DNA from: Ferrimonas sediminum
GTDB taxonomy: Bacteria; Pseudomonadota; Gammaproteobacteria; Enterobacterales; Shewanellaceae
Assembly: GCF_900100175.1 (NCBI RefSeq)
Contig: NZ_FNEM01000017.1
Span: 1 to 64,000, forward strand
Direction: 5' to 3'
DNA length: 64,000 nucleotides
Shown here: piece by piece, positions 8,813 through 17,608 of the stretch
Position numbering within the stretch: position 1 is the stretch's first letter
How the letters are laid out: the number at the start of each line of letters is the position of its first letter
Made by a program: the position numbers and the translations under genes
The notes under the pieces: generated by a model
Databases searched by the model: none
The model's input: only the letters and a program-made list of their open reading frames with translations
What the model was told of the DNA's origin: nothing

Positions 8813-9395
8813 CGACCAAAGAGTACCTGCTCCCTTACCCACGGAGTGGGTAGATCAACAACGGTTGGCGGCTGTTCATACAGAGCACAGAGGGCCGCCA
8901 ACCGCTTCTCACTTTTCAGATATCGGCGGCCCTGCCTACGTCGACACTTCCTGGGCGTCCATACACGTCTTGTTATCCTCCAAGGGGCCATGGGCGAGGG
9001 TTCCTGGGCGACTCTTTGCGGTGATTCACGACAGCCCCGGGCATCTCAAAGGCTCTCTTTCCACCGGGGACATTTTCGTGGTCGTTGTGAAGGGGGAGTT
9101 ATTGAACTGAGAAGCTGAAATAGAGTTATTTTCTTTATCGTTACCCGCATAAAAACCAACATTTAAAACACTTGTTTACTTTTTGGGTACAATCTCATCT
9201 CAATGCTGTAACTTTATTTGGAGTGTAATCGACCATCGGTGGTGAGGTTTATTCATCTTCTCTGTTGGTTTGAATTTAATTTGTGATTCACATCGTAAGT
9301 GTTGTTCAAAGACGAATTGCCACAGGCCGATTGTTATTAATTGGCTTTGTGTGGTTCGACATAGGGAAACTCCACCACTTCTGTAGAGGTGTAAA
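8813..9395 (+). other. Gene-free region with inverted repeats
   Basis: 583 bp. 8837-8851 is a perfect ACCCAC-GGA-GTGGGT hairpin directly after the reductase operon. A larger dyad follows at 8862-8904. Open frames here have atypical composition (Arg/Trp-rich) and no recognisable family, so I treat them as non-coding. 9120-9395 is AT-rich and probably holds the promoter of the next gene. Confidence 0.45.
8862..8904. repeat. 11-bp perfect inverted repeat
   Basis: CGGTTGGCGGC and its exact complement GCCGCCAACCG, separated by 21 nt. No T-tract follows. It could be a dispersed intergenic repeat unit or an RNA structure at the end of the reductase transcript. Confidence 0.45.
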
Positions 9396-9998
9396 ATGAA
9401 CGCAACGAAACAGCTTATCTTTGCTTTAAGTAGTCTCTCTCTTTTCATCGCATTTCCAAGCAGCGCCGATCAGGTGGTTTCTGACGATATGATCGTCAGT
9501 GGTTCACTGTGCGTGGGCCCCGATTGTGCCGATGGCGAGGTGTTCGATTTCGACAGCATCAAGCTCAAGGGCCCCGAGCCCCAGATCAACTTCGTCGATA
9601 CCAGCGTAACGGCTTCATTTCCCACCAACGACTGGCGCATGGGCTCCAGCAACGACGCCGAGACCGGAACCGCCCTCTTTTTTGTCGATGATGTGACCAG
9701 CGGTGCCAGGGTATTGCAGCTGCAATCCGGTGAAACCGGCGGCGTCGCCCTCGGGGCCCGTTCGGCACTGGAGGCGGGAGCTATATCGGTGGGCAGTATC
9801 GGCAGCGAACGAAAAATCGTCCATGTTGCCGCGGGTACCGATGCCAATGATGCAGTCACCTTGGGGCAGTTCAACACCTTCAAGGTTGAGGCCGAGCAGA
9901 GCATGGCCAGCGACATTACCAGGATCAACACCAAGCTGGATGAGCTGACCGCGACGCTGGAGAGTCTGGCGACCCGGGTCGACCAACTGACCCCTTGA
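9396..9998 (+). CDS. Secreted protein with CVGxDC module and YadA-type neck motif
   Basis: Sec signal peptide (about residues 1-24, ending SSA), then a module with the paired cysteines CVGPDC and the run NGE/DGE-VF-D that recurs in the next gene. Residues 125-165 (GAISVGSIGSERKIVHVAAGTDANDAVTLGQF) match the neck motif of YadA-like trimeric adhesins; split as ISVGS, RKIVHVAAGT and DAV-LGQF. A short C-terminal coiled coil (IxxxLDELTATLESLATRVDQL) ends the protein. No YadA beta-barrel anchor follows, so it is probably a small soluble trimer or a subunit of the surface structure made with the next genes. RBS AGAGG precedes the ATG. Confidence 0.6.
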   Translation: MNATKQLIFALSSLSLFIAFPSSADQVVSDDMIVSGSLCVGPDCADGEVFDFDSIKLKGPEPQINFVDTSVTASFPTNDWRMGSSNDAETGTALFFVDDVTSGARVLQLQSGETGGVALGARSALEAGAISVGSIGSERKIVHVAAGTDANDAVTLGQFNTFKVEAEQSMASDITRINTKLDELTATLESLATRVDQLTP

Positions 9999-10164
9999 GT
10001 TTATCGCCATATTAACGCGGTGCTGCTCAATGCAATTGCAACCAGTTGTCTTGAAAAAGAGACCTAAGGCCACGGCAAACACAATCAACAGTTGGATTGG
10101 CCACACGAGCAACAGCCGCAAAAGATTTTCGATGAAGTCGGCCAGAATAGTTAAGGACGAAATC

Positions 10165-12945
10165 GTGAAAAGATGGAGCTTTATATCGGTGTCACTGGCT
10201 TTGAGCCTTTCGGTGACGCCCAGTGTGAGCGCAGATCAGATTATTGAAGAGAACCTGATTATCAATGGCGCCCAATGTGTCGGTTATGATTGCGTTAATG
10301 GGGAAGTCTTTTCAGGTGAGCTTCTGCGCCTGAAGGAGAACAACCTGCGCATCCGTTTCTTTGATGGCGAGCCCCTCGATGCCGAGGACCAGGGCTGGGA
10401 GGTGACCGCAAACAGCCAGTATAATGGCGGCGAGTCCTTCCTGGGTTTTGTGAGCCGCAACGATGATGTGGAGGAGGTTCAGTTCAGCGACGGCACCTAC
10501 CGGTTCTATTACGACTGCTCGACCGTCCCCGGGACTTACACAGGGATACCAGTCACCGTGCCCGCCGGCGAGCCGATACTGGATTGGAGAACCTGTGAGC
10601 CGCTGCTCAATGTGATGCACAAGCCGGCACTGAGGCTGGGGCCCGCCTCTGATACCGACAACAGCGTCACCCTGGGCTACCACAGTGAGTTCAGTGTCGG
10701 CGCGGTGTCCGTGGGCAAGGCGGAGCTGCTGCGCCAGATCAAGCACGTCGCCGCCGGACTGGCGGAGACCGACCTGCTTATTCGCAAACAGATGCTCTCT
10801 CCCGCCCGGGTGCTGGAAACACGGCTCGATGCCCTCGAAGCTGAGGTTGCCGAACTGGAGCGGCTGGTAACCGCGGCGGAGAACAGCGATTTCGATGGTG
10901 ATGGCCTCAACGATTATCTCGACAGCGATGATGATAACGACCTGATGCCGGACAGTTGGGAGAAGCAGTACGCCCTAAACCAGTTTGATCCCAGCGATGC
11001 CGCTGGGGATGCGGACAGCGACGGTGCCAGCAACCTGATGGAGTACCAGCAGGGGCTGGACCCAACCAACCCGGATACCGATGGTGACCAGGTCAGCGAT
11101 GGCGAGGACGTCTTCCCGCTGGATCCCGAAGAGTCTGTCGACAGCGACGGCGATGGCATCGGCAACAATGCCGACCTCGATGACGACAACGACGGCATGC
11201 CGGACCTTTGGGAGCTTCAATATGGCCTGAATCCGCTCAGCGGTGCCGATGCCCATATCGACAGTGACGGCGATGGCATGACCAACCTGGAGGAGTTCAA
11301 TAACGGCCAGAGCGATCCCACTCGGGATACGGTCGCCCCGGAGATCGCGCTGGATGGCGAGCTGTGGTTTGATGCCACCGGCCTCTATACCGAGATCGAG
11401 GCAGGCACTGTCACCGCCCATGACTTTAAGGATGGCGATCTGCCGGTGTCCCGCATCCAGGGGCAGGAGCGACTGGCCCCCGGACGCCACCTGTTCAAGT
11501 ACCGGGCGACCGATGCCGCCGGCAACACCGCCGTGGTCGAGCAGGCCATCAATGTGCGGCCGCTGATCGATTTTGCCCAGGATCAGACCATGTCCGAGGG
11601 CAGCGCCGTTGCCGTGCGGGTCTTTCTGAATGGCGATGCGCCCATCTATCCAGTTATCGTCCCCTACAGTGTCGGCGGTAGCGCCGTGTTCGGTGAGGAT
11701 CATGACCTGGAGGATGGCGTGGTTGTGATAGAGGCTGAGCGGCAAGGGGTGATCCTGTTCAACACCCTCACCGATCAGGTGCCGGAGCTGGATGAGGTGA
11801 TCACGCTGACGCTGACCGATCCCGATGAGGCGCTGAACCTGGGCACCAAGCTCGAGCACCGGGCCACCATCCGCGAAGGCAATATCCCCCCTGAGATCCG
11901 TTTGAGTGTATCCCAGGACGGCGAAGCCCGAAGCTGGATCGCCCTGGACGGGGGACCGGTAACTGTGTCCGTTGAGGTCAGCGATGCCAACCCGGGGGAC
12001 AGCCACCGTTTCGACTGGACACTGCCAGCGGAGTTGGCGCCGGCTCCCCAGGAAAGCGATGGCTTCAGCTTCTTTGCCGATCAACTCACCGTCGGCGCAT
12101 ACCGGCTCGCCGTCACCGTGACCGACTCGGGTGCGCCCGCGCTGGCGGACTCGGCCAGCCTCGACCTGGTGGTGAAGGCGGCGCTTCCCACTCTCGGCGC
12201 GCAGGTGGACTCTGATGGCGATGGCATTCCCGACGCCGTTGAGTCGTTCAAGGACAGTGATGCCGATGGCGTTCCGGACTACCTGGACAGCGCCGAGCAT
12301 GGCACTAACGTGATCAACCAGCGCGCCATTGAGGCCAACCTCAACCTGCTCGAGTCTGACCCGGGTACCCGTCTTACACTGGGTAGCCTGTCCCGTTTGA
12401 CCGAGCATGTTGGCGTCCAGCTGACCGAGGAGGATATGGCGGAGGGTTCGGCTGCCATTGGCCAGGACTCCCTGGTTAATGTGGGCGGTGTGTTTGACTT
12501 CGAGGTGCACGGTCTGCCGGAACCGGGTCAATCGGTGCAGGTGGTGATCCCCCAGCGCCAGCCGATTCCGGACTATCCCACCTACCGCAAGTTCCTGCCG
12601 GGCTTTGGCTGGAGCGGCTTCGTCGAAAACGCGACTAATGGCCTCGCGTCTGCCCAGGGGCTGCCAGGCTACTGCCCACCTCCGGGCGACGACTCCTATC
12701 GGCAGGGGCTGACCCCGGGAGATTGGTGTGTGCGGCTGACCATCGAGGACGGCGGCCCGAACGACCACGATGGCACGGCCAACGGCAGTGTCGAGGATCC
12801 GGGAGGCGTAGCCCAGATGCAGTCCATCGATACCGATATCACCGTCAGCGGCAGTGGCGGTACCTTGAACTGGTTTATCGCCCTGTTTGCCCTGGCTGCA
12901 TTGTGCCGTCGCAATCTCGGCCACCAAGTGAAAAGGAGGGGTTGA
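10165..12945 (+). CDS. Large exported surface protein: neck motif, thrombospondin type 3 repeats, choice-of-anchor-U-like domain, GlyGly-CTERM tail
   Basis: Start chosen at GTG 10165: AAGGA lies seven bases upstream and a clean signal peptide (KRWSFISVSLALSL...SVSA) follows; upstream ATGs at 10030/10132 would add a charged extension. The mature part opens with the same CVGxDC module as the preceding gene and a degenerate neck motif (GAVSVGK...IKHVAAG). It then has a coiled coil, Asp-rich thrombospondin type 3 repeats (DSDGDG, DNDLMPDSWE), a Calx-beta-like region, and a domain resembling choice-of-anchor U (PGQSVQVVIPQ, CVRLTIEDGGPNDHDG). The end (GSGG, hydrophobic helix, CRR) is a GlyGly-CTERM sorting signal, cleaved by rhombosortase in other bacteria. 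A calcium-stabilised surface or secreted adhesin is likely. Confidence 0.7.
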   Translation: MKRWSFISVSLALSLSVTPSVSADQIIEENLIINGAQCVGYDCVNGEVFSGELLRLKENNLRIRFFDGEPLDAEDQGWEVTANSQYNGGESFLGFVSRNDDVEEVQFSDGTYRFYYDCSTVPGTYTGIPVTVPAGEPILDWRTCEPLLNVMHKPALRLGPASDTDNSVTLGYHSEFSVGAVSVGKAELLRQIKHVAAGLAETDLLIRKQMLSPARVLETRLDALEAEVAELERLVTAAENSDFDGDGLNDYLDSDDDNDLMPDSWEKQYALNQFDPSDAAGDADSDGASNLMEYQQGLDPTNPDTDGDQVSDGEDVFPLDPEESVDSDGDGIGNNADLDDDNDGMPDLWELQYGLNPLSGADAHIDSDGDGMTNLEEFNNGQSDPTRDTVAPEIALDGELWFDATGLYTEIEAGTVTAHDFKDGDLPVSRIQGQERLAPGRHLFKYRATDAAGNTAVVEQAINVRPLIDFAQDQTMSEGSAVAVRVFLNGDAPIYPVIVPYSVGGSAVFGEDHDLEDGVVVIEAERQGVILFNTLTDQVPELDEVITLTLTDPDEALNLGTKLEHRATIREGNIPPEIRLSVSQDGEARSWIALDGGPVTVSVEVSDANPGDSHRFDWTLPAELAPAPQESDGFSFFADQLTVGAYRLAVTVTDSGAPALADSASLDLVVKAALPTLGAQVDSDGDGIPDAVESFKDSDADGVPDYLDSAEHGTNVINQRAIEANLNLLESDPGTRLTLGSLSRLTEHVGVQLTEEDMAEGSAAIGQDSLVNVGGVFDFEVHGLPEPGQSVQVVIPQRQPIPDYPTYRKFLPGFGWSGFVENATNGLASAQGLPGYCPPPGDDSYRQGLTPGDWCVRLTIEDGGPNDHDGTANGSVEDPGGVAQMQSIDTDITVSGSGGTLNWFIALFALAALCRRNLGHQVKRRG

Positions 12946-12948
12946 GCA

Positions 12949-13602
12949 ATGGAAAATCACAACAAGAGTTTCTTGGTCGCCATCGCGCTGCCGCTGGTTA
13001 GCGCAATGTTGTTTGTGCCGGTTCGGGCGTCGGCAGATGAAAGCCCCTGGAGCTTTACCGTCGGCGTCGGAGCCGTCACCAGCGATCTCCAGGCGGGGGC
13101 CATCAACGATGAGCTGGCCGCCCTTGGGCACCAGGTGTCGGTCTATGATATCGATGACGACAGAACTGGCTTCAGTGCCTGGGTCGGCTACCAGTGGAGG
13201 AAGAACCTGCGCTTCGAGGTCGGCTACCTGGATTACGGCGATATCACCCTCTCGGCGTCCGGCCAGGCTGCCGACCCGGAGGTGTTCAAGCGGGATCTGG
13301 CCGATACCCTGCCTCTGTCTGGGCATGGTGTTGCGGTCACCGTTCGCCCCGGTTATGACCTCACCGAACGCCTTGCCGTCTATGGCCGGGTTGGTCCCTT
13401 CTTTTGGAAGGGCAACCGGGATGTGGAGGGGTTACCCTCCATCGACGACTCGGATGATGGGGTCGACTGGTTGATCGGTGCCGGAGTTGAGTGGCGGTTC
13501 GCCCCCTCCTGGGCCATCGGCCTGGGGTGGGACCGGGGCCACTTCGACAGTGATGAATCCGACATGTTCTCACTGTCGGTGACCTACCGCCAACGCGATT
13601 AG
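12949..13602 (+). CDS. OmpA-type outer-membrane beta-barrel protein
   Basis: A 217-aa protein with a signal peptide (about residues 1-29, ending RASA) and alternating amphipathic strands such as WSFTVGVGAV, GFSAWVGYQW, RFEVGYLDYG, LAVYGRVGPFFW and WAIGLGWDRGHF, characteristic of the eight-stranded OmpA/OmpW-like barrel. No C-terminal peptidoglycan-binding domain. It starts three bases after the stop of the large surface protein, with AAAGGAGGGG upstream, so it is probably co-transcribed and may anchor or secrete that protein; this last point is inference. Confidence 0.72.
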   Translation: MENHNKSFLVAIALPLVSAMLFVPVRASADESPWSFTVGVGAVTSDLQAGAINDELAALGHQVSVYDIDDDRTGFSAWVGYQWRKNLRFEVGYLDYGDITLSASGQAADPEVFKRDLADTLPLSGHGVAVTVRPGYDLTERLAVYGRVGPFFWKGNRDVEGLPSIDDSDDGVDWLIGAGVEWRFAPSWAIGLGWDRGHFDSDESDMFSLSVTYRQRD

Positions 13603-13616
13603 GCCTGTCGATGGTT

Positions 13617-13645
13617 AACCCGGCAACAGCATGAGTTGCCGGGTT
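13617..13645 (+). terminator. Hairpin after the surface-protein cluster
   Basis: AACCCGGCAAC-agcatga-GTTGCCGGGTT, perfect 11-bp stem just after the barrel gene; no strong T-tract. Confidence 0.5.
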
Positions 13646-13765
13646 GCCATCTCCCCGCCGCCAACAGAGCCTTTCCAAAAATCACAGCTCCCCCTAACCC
13701 ACCTCGATTGGGCCTGAGGGCCATGCCGACACAGCCTTTCCCAATCTTCGGGTGCTGTCAAAGAG

Positions 13766-14146
13766 TTAGTGCCGAGACGACGGCTTAAAGAACAGCCGAT
13801 ACAGCACCAGGGCGTAGATCAGCAGGTTGATGCCGAGGGCGATGCTGCCGAACAGCAGTTGCAGGTCCAGACTCAGGGCGGGGGGGTAGATAAGGGGCAG
13901 CAGGTAGTGTTCGATAAAGCCGCCGTCAAATCCTTTTGCGCCGGAGGCGGCCCTCAGGTCGTTTTCCAGCGGCGTCAGTGGGCAGATCCAGCCCATATAG
14001 CCGATGGCGATGGCCCAGATCGCCGCCGGAAGATGCAGCAGCCACAGCCGACGGCGCCACAGCAGCAGCAGCCCGCCGAACAGGGCGAACAGGATAAACA
14101 ACAGGTGCAGAACCAGTATGGTGTCCGCCGCCAGCCGGTAGAGCAT
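13766..14146 (-). CDS. DUF2784 family membrane protein
   Basis: A 126-aa integral membrane protein with four hydrophobic segments (about residues 8-28, 33-52, 80-100 by eye, 103-120) and the family pattern ADxxxxxHxxF near the N terminus and GYMGWICPLTPLEN in the middle. DUF2784 proteins have no established function. Transcribed leftwards, 39 bp downstream of the hydrolase gene, and possibly co-transcribed with it. Confidence 0.8.
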   Translation of the reverse strand: MLYRLAADTILVLHLLFILFALFGGLLLLWRRRLWLLHLPAAIWAIAIGYMGWICPLTPLENDLRAASGAKGFDGGFIEHYLLPLIYPPALSLDLQLLFGSIALGINLLIYALVLYRLFFKPSSRH

Positions 14147-14185
14147 GTGCGCCTCCTGTGCTGCCTCTCCGGGATAAGGCTGGTG

Positions 14186-14977
14186 TTATCTGCCTGAGGT
14201 CGGAGAGGGGCCCGGCCCCTTCTCCTCCATGGCGTCCCTCAGTGCCTGGCCGTATTCGGGAAACATCGACAGGGTATTGTGGCCCGCCCCCTCTATCACC
14301 CGGCTCCAGCGCAGGCTCGGCTTCATCGCCTCCATCAGTGCCCGGGTACGCTCCATCGGCACGATCTCGTCGCCCCCGGCGATGATCACATAGCTCGGGG
14401 CGGAGATTTTCGGCGCCAGTGCGGCGGCGTCGTAGCGATCCCGCATCAACAGGGCGAGGGGAAACATCCAGTAGTGGGGACGGGCCAGCGCCAGGGCGCT
14501 GTCAAACGGGGTGATCAGCACCACCCGCTCCACCGGCCGGTGGGCAGCCACCTGCACCGCGACCGCAGCCCCCAGGCTGCGCCCCATCACCGCCACCTTC
14601 TGGTGTTGCTGCCGCAGCTGGTCGAACAGAAACAGGGCATCGCCATACAACCCCTGCTGGGTGGGGCTGCCGTCGCTGTTGCCGTAGCCGCGGTAGGGGA
14701 TCAGGTAGACGCTGTGATCCTGGAACCAGTGGCGGAACTGGGACAGGTTCTGCTCCACTTGCTCGCCGTTGCCGCCAAAGTAGAGCAGGGCGTTGTCCCG
14801 CCCCGGGTTAGCAACCCAGCCCCTCAGAGTCAGGCCGTCGTGGCTGAAGCTCACCGCCTGGGCCCGGTTGACCGGCAGTGGCGGGGTGGGAAAGTACTGA
14901 AAGCGACGTTGGGCCAAAAACAGCCAAAGGCACACCAGCAGATAGGACAGAACCAGGGTCAGCAGCAGGTGTTTCAT
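14186..14977 (-). CDS. Membrane-anchored alpha/beta hydrolase
   Basis: An N-terminal hydrophobic helix (LLLTLVLSYLLVCLWLF) anchors an alpha/beta-hydrolase fold. Visible features are the oxyanion region YFGGNGE, nucleophile elbow GRSLGA (Ser), acid GGDEIV (Asp) and base GAGHNT (His). The closest family type is the ABHD13/ABHD17-like (YfhR-type) serine hydrolases; the substrate is unknown. The ATG at 14977 is chosen because a GGGGGG tract lies five bases upstream; the ATG four codons earlier has none. Confidence 0.8.
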   Translation of the reverse strand: MKHLLLTLVLSYLLVCLWLFLAQRRFQYFPTPPLPVNRAQAVSFSHDGLTLRGWVANPGRDNALLYFGGNGEQVEQNLSQFRHWFQDHSVYLIPYRGYGNSDGSPTQQGLYGDALFLFDQLRQQHQKVAVMGRSLGAAVAVQVAAHRPVERVVLITPFDSALALARPHYWMFPLALLMRDRYDAAALAPKISAPSYVIIAGGDEIVPMERTRALMEAMKPSLRWSRVIEGAGHNTLSMFPEYGQALRDAMEEKGPGPSPTSGR

Positions 14978-15025
14978 TGTGCCCCCCATGGCTGAATCGG
15001 CGCCGCCAACCCAGCCACTCCGTTT

Positions 15026-15574
15026 CTAGTCCACATGGGCTTTGACAAGCGGCAGAATCTCCTTGAACTGCTCATGCAGCGAGGTACCCAGCAGTTCGTA
15101 CAGGCACAGCTCCAGGGTGGTGATACCGGCGCCGATGTCGCGGCACTTCTCCAGGGCCACCTGGGTATCCAGCTGGTGGCGGGCACTGACGGCATCGACG
15201 ATTACCTCAGCCTCGAAGCCGGCCTCCACCAGGCCGCGAGTGGTCTGATAGACACAGATGTGCGACTCGATGCCGCACACCAGCCACTGGCTGCGGTCGG
15301 TATCCCGCACCACCTGCTCTATGGCCTCATGCTCGATGCCGTTGAAACTGGTCTTGCGCAGCGGTGATTGTGGCAGTTTCTCCTGCAGCGCCTGCACCGT
15401 TGGCCCCAACCCCCTGGGATACTGCTCCAGGGTGACCACCGGCATCTCCAGCAGCTCTGCCGCCCGGATAAGCAGGCTGATGTTGGCCACCACCTTGTCA
15501 TTGTCGTGGACCTGTTTGGCTAGCGAACCCTGAACATCCACCACCAACAAACCACAGCGAGCTTGTTCCAGCAT
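15026..15574 (-). CDS. Isochorismatase-family cysteine hydrolase
   Basis: A 182-aa protein with the Asp-Lys-Cys triad of the family: Asp13 in LLVVDVQ, Lys74 in PLRKTSFN, Cys107 in ESHICVYQT, including the usual cis-peptide-type segment before the Cys. It resembles YcaC/ISOC1-type hydrolases of unknown substrate rather than isochorismatases of siderophore clusters, as no such cluster is near. The start at 15574 has AAAGGAG seven bases upstream; the longer frame to 15655 lacks a site. Confidence 0.82.
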   Translation of the reverse strand: MLEQARCGLLVVDVQGSLAKQVHDNDKVVANISLLIRAAELLEMPVVTLEQYPRGLGPTVQALQEKLPQSPLRKTSFNGIEHEAIEQVVRDTDRSQWLVCGIESHICVYQTTRGLVEAGFEAEVIVDAVSARHQLDTQVALEKCRDIGAGITTLELCLYELLGTSLHEQFKEILPLVKAHVD

Positions 15575-15962
15575 GGTTTTCTCCTTTGGTTGATGCCTGA
15601 TCCCGGCGGCGCAGGCAATGAGAACTATGCAGTAAGTATGGTTGCAAATGAGCAAGTTGGCATTGCCAACCTTGATGCCGGAGGCGCTTTGGCATCCCCT
15701 TCAGAGGCTGCCGGCTCAACAGGTTTTACCGTGGGGGGAGGGAACACTGCTGCTAGCGGTTTGCCCCGCTTTCATGGCTGACGGATTCGTCACAATGGTG
15801 ATCTAACGAACCGGAGAGGCAAAGTCGATAGGGATTTACGTTACTTCCCTTACTGCGGCGAGCGCCACAGCTTCATCTCCCCGAACGGTTTCGGCCCAAG
15901 ATGAACAAGAGAAGTGGCCTCCCCGCGAGGAAGCGGTACAAGAATGTTGCCAGAATATCGGG
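15575..15962. other. Gene-free flank left of the island
   Basis: No supported gene. Contains TGGCCTCCCC at 15915-15924, a second, shorter copy of the tRNA-Arg 3'-end sequence found in the attachment repeat 75 bp further right, which could be the trace of an earlier integration or excision. Confidence 0.4.
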
Positions 15963-16007
15963 TATTGAATTGCTTGGGGAAAAGAGGTGATATGGCCTCC
16001 CCACAGG
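15963..16007 (+). repeat. attL, left attachment repeat
   Basis: 45 bp matching 25692-25736 at 41 positions; the 19-bp core GATATGGCCTCCCCACAGG (15989-16007) is identical. The core includes the reverse complement of the tRNA 3' terminus (GGGGAGGCCA). Confidence 0.85.
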
Positions 16008-16157
16008 TAGGATTTGACTAAGTTATTCTAATTTAAGTGAAATGCACCAAGATTAATGCTCTTTAATAGTCATCGACTTAAGTCTATTTTTGTCTAAACG
16101 TTCTTTAACCACTTTTATCGAAATTTGCTAAAAATTACGGTCAAGGGCGGGATTGGC

Positions 16158-16166
16158 GCGGGACAG
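16158..16166 (+). repeat. Candidate integrase arm site near attL
   Basis: GCGGGACAG just upstream of the integrase ATG; the same 9-mer occurs twice next to attR (25651-25670), all in the same orientation. A related GGCGGGATT lies at 16147-16154. Confidence 0.35.
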
Positions 16167-16171
16167 AAATC

Positions 16172-17482
16172 ATGCAAAAACGACATTTGAACTTCACCAA
16201 AAAGGCACTGGAGCAGCTTGAACCAGAGCCGCGACGGTATCGGGTTTACGACCGCGATGGCTACGAGTCATTGCCGGGCTTAGTGCTGGTGGTAATGGCG
16301 AACGGCAAGAAGATGTTTCGCTATCGGCGCAAACTCAAGGGCAAGGATCTCGAAGTCACCATCGGTCAATTTCCAGCGACAACCATCGATACTGCAAGGC
16401 GGGTTGCTCGAGAGCTGGCGAATGAGGTGAGCCAGGGACAAAACCCGAACTCTCGAAAACGCCAGGAACGGGAACAGGAGAAGTTTGCCCTTACCATCGG
16501 TGAACTCTACAAGGCCTACATTGCCGAGTTTGAACTTCGGATAAGAACGGGTGAGCGAAGACCTAAATCCCTGCAAGACGTTAAGTACAACTGGAATAAA
16601 CACCTGCGGGCTCGATTCGAGAACGTCAAAGCCGAAGACTTAACCGAAGACCACGCGAAGCAATTTCTACGGGCGTTGATGGCGAAGCACTCTCCTTGGG
16701 TGTACAACAAATGCCTCACGGTACTGAAATCCCTATTTAGCGAGTTAGAGCATCAGCCACTGCGCCGAATCAAAAAGATTCCCAATACCAAGCGAGAACG
16801 AGTACTCAACAGAGAGGAACTCGACCGACTGTTTGAAGCGATGAAACCGGAGCCACAGATTTACCAAGATGTGGTGATGGTGCTGCTACTGACAGGCCAA
16901 CGAAAAAGCTGTGTGTTCAGCATGGAGTGGACAGAGATCGATCACCACAACAAGGTATGGCTGATTCCCATCGGTAAGATGAAAGCCAAGCGAGCCCATG
17001 CGGTACCGCTTACCGATAAGGTGATGGAAATCCTAAAACGGCGAAGTGCCGAGGCAGAGCCAAACCAACCTTACGTGTTCCCATCGGATAGAGCGGGTTC
17101 GGGCCATATAGTCGAGAAGACGGGTAAGCTGGGCTTCTGGCATCGAATTACCACCAGAGCAGGGCTACGCAGTGAAGATCGCAACCATACAGTAACCATT
17201 CACGACCTACGCCGCACCATTGCGACTTGGAATATCGTAAGGGGCGGGACGTTACAGGCATCGAGCAAGTTGCTGGGGCACAGCGACTTGAGTATCACGG
17301 CGAGTACTTATGCGCATTTGCAGCTGGATCAGGTTCGACAAGAGCTGTCTCTACTGAGTAATGATATGGTGGGCTCGAGGAATCAAGATGTGCCTACTAA
17401 AGTATTATCTGAAGAGTTGCGTAATCTAAGCAGAGAGGAAAAGGTAGTTCTGATAGCGGAACTGGGACGATCTCTTATGTAA
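16172..17482 (+). CDS. Tyrosine recombinase / integrase
   Basis: Site-specific integrase of the tRNA-targeting P4-like type. N-terminal DUF4102-like arm-binding domain (about residues 1-95, with FRYRRKLKGK and LEVTIGQFPA), a core-binding helical domain (about 105-205) and a catalytic domain with Arg in LLLTGQRKS, the HDLRRT box (His and Arg), LGHSDLSITASTY (His), and the nucleophile Tyr in that last motif. Length 436 aa is usual. It starts 165 bp inside attL and reads into the island, so it presumably integrates the element at the tRNA-Arg 3' end. Unusually, it lies at the end distant from the intact tRNA. Confidence 0.93.
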   Translation: MQKRHLNFTKKALEQLEPEPRRYRVYDRDGYESLPGLVLVVMANGKKMFRYRRKLKGKDLEVTIGQFPATTIDTARRVARELANEVSQGQNPNSRKRQEREQEKFALTIGELYKAYIAEFELRIRTGERRPKSLQDVKYNWNKHLRARFENVKAEDLTEDHAKQFLRALMAKHSPWVYNKCLTVLKSLFSELEHQPLRRIKKIPNTKRERVLNREELDRLFEAMKPEPQIYQDVVMVLLLTGQRKSCVFSMEWTEIDHHNKVWLIPIGKMKAKRAHAVPLTDKVMEILKRRSAEAEPNQPYVFPSDRAGSGHIVEKTGKLGFWHRITTRAGLRSEDRNHTVTIHDLRRTIATWNIVRGGTLQASSKLLGHSDLSITASTYAHLQLDQVRQELSLLSNDMVGSRNQDVPTKVLSEELRNLSREEKVVLIAELGRSLM

Positions 17483-17608
17483 ATGATGGCACTTCTCTTT
17501 GTTGGATGGCCTTGAATCTCATCATGTTTTTTTGCAATCTATGGGGTAATGTTTACTAGCGGAACCTCTACGCAAAGTGATTCAGGTTCAGCACAACAAA
17601 AGAGAATA

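Noticed and set aside
8846-9118. Arg/Trp-rich open frames after the reductase operon
   Set aside because: No family, overlapping frames on both strands, and inverted repeats fit non-coding DNA better.
10975-13326. 783-codon open frame antisense to the large surface protein
   Set aside because: Shadow of Asp/Gly-rich repeats; the sense strand has a signal peptide and recognisable domains.
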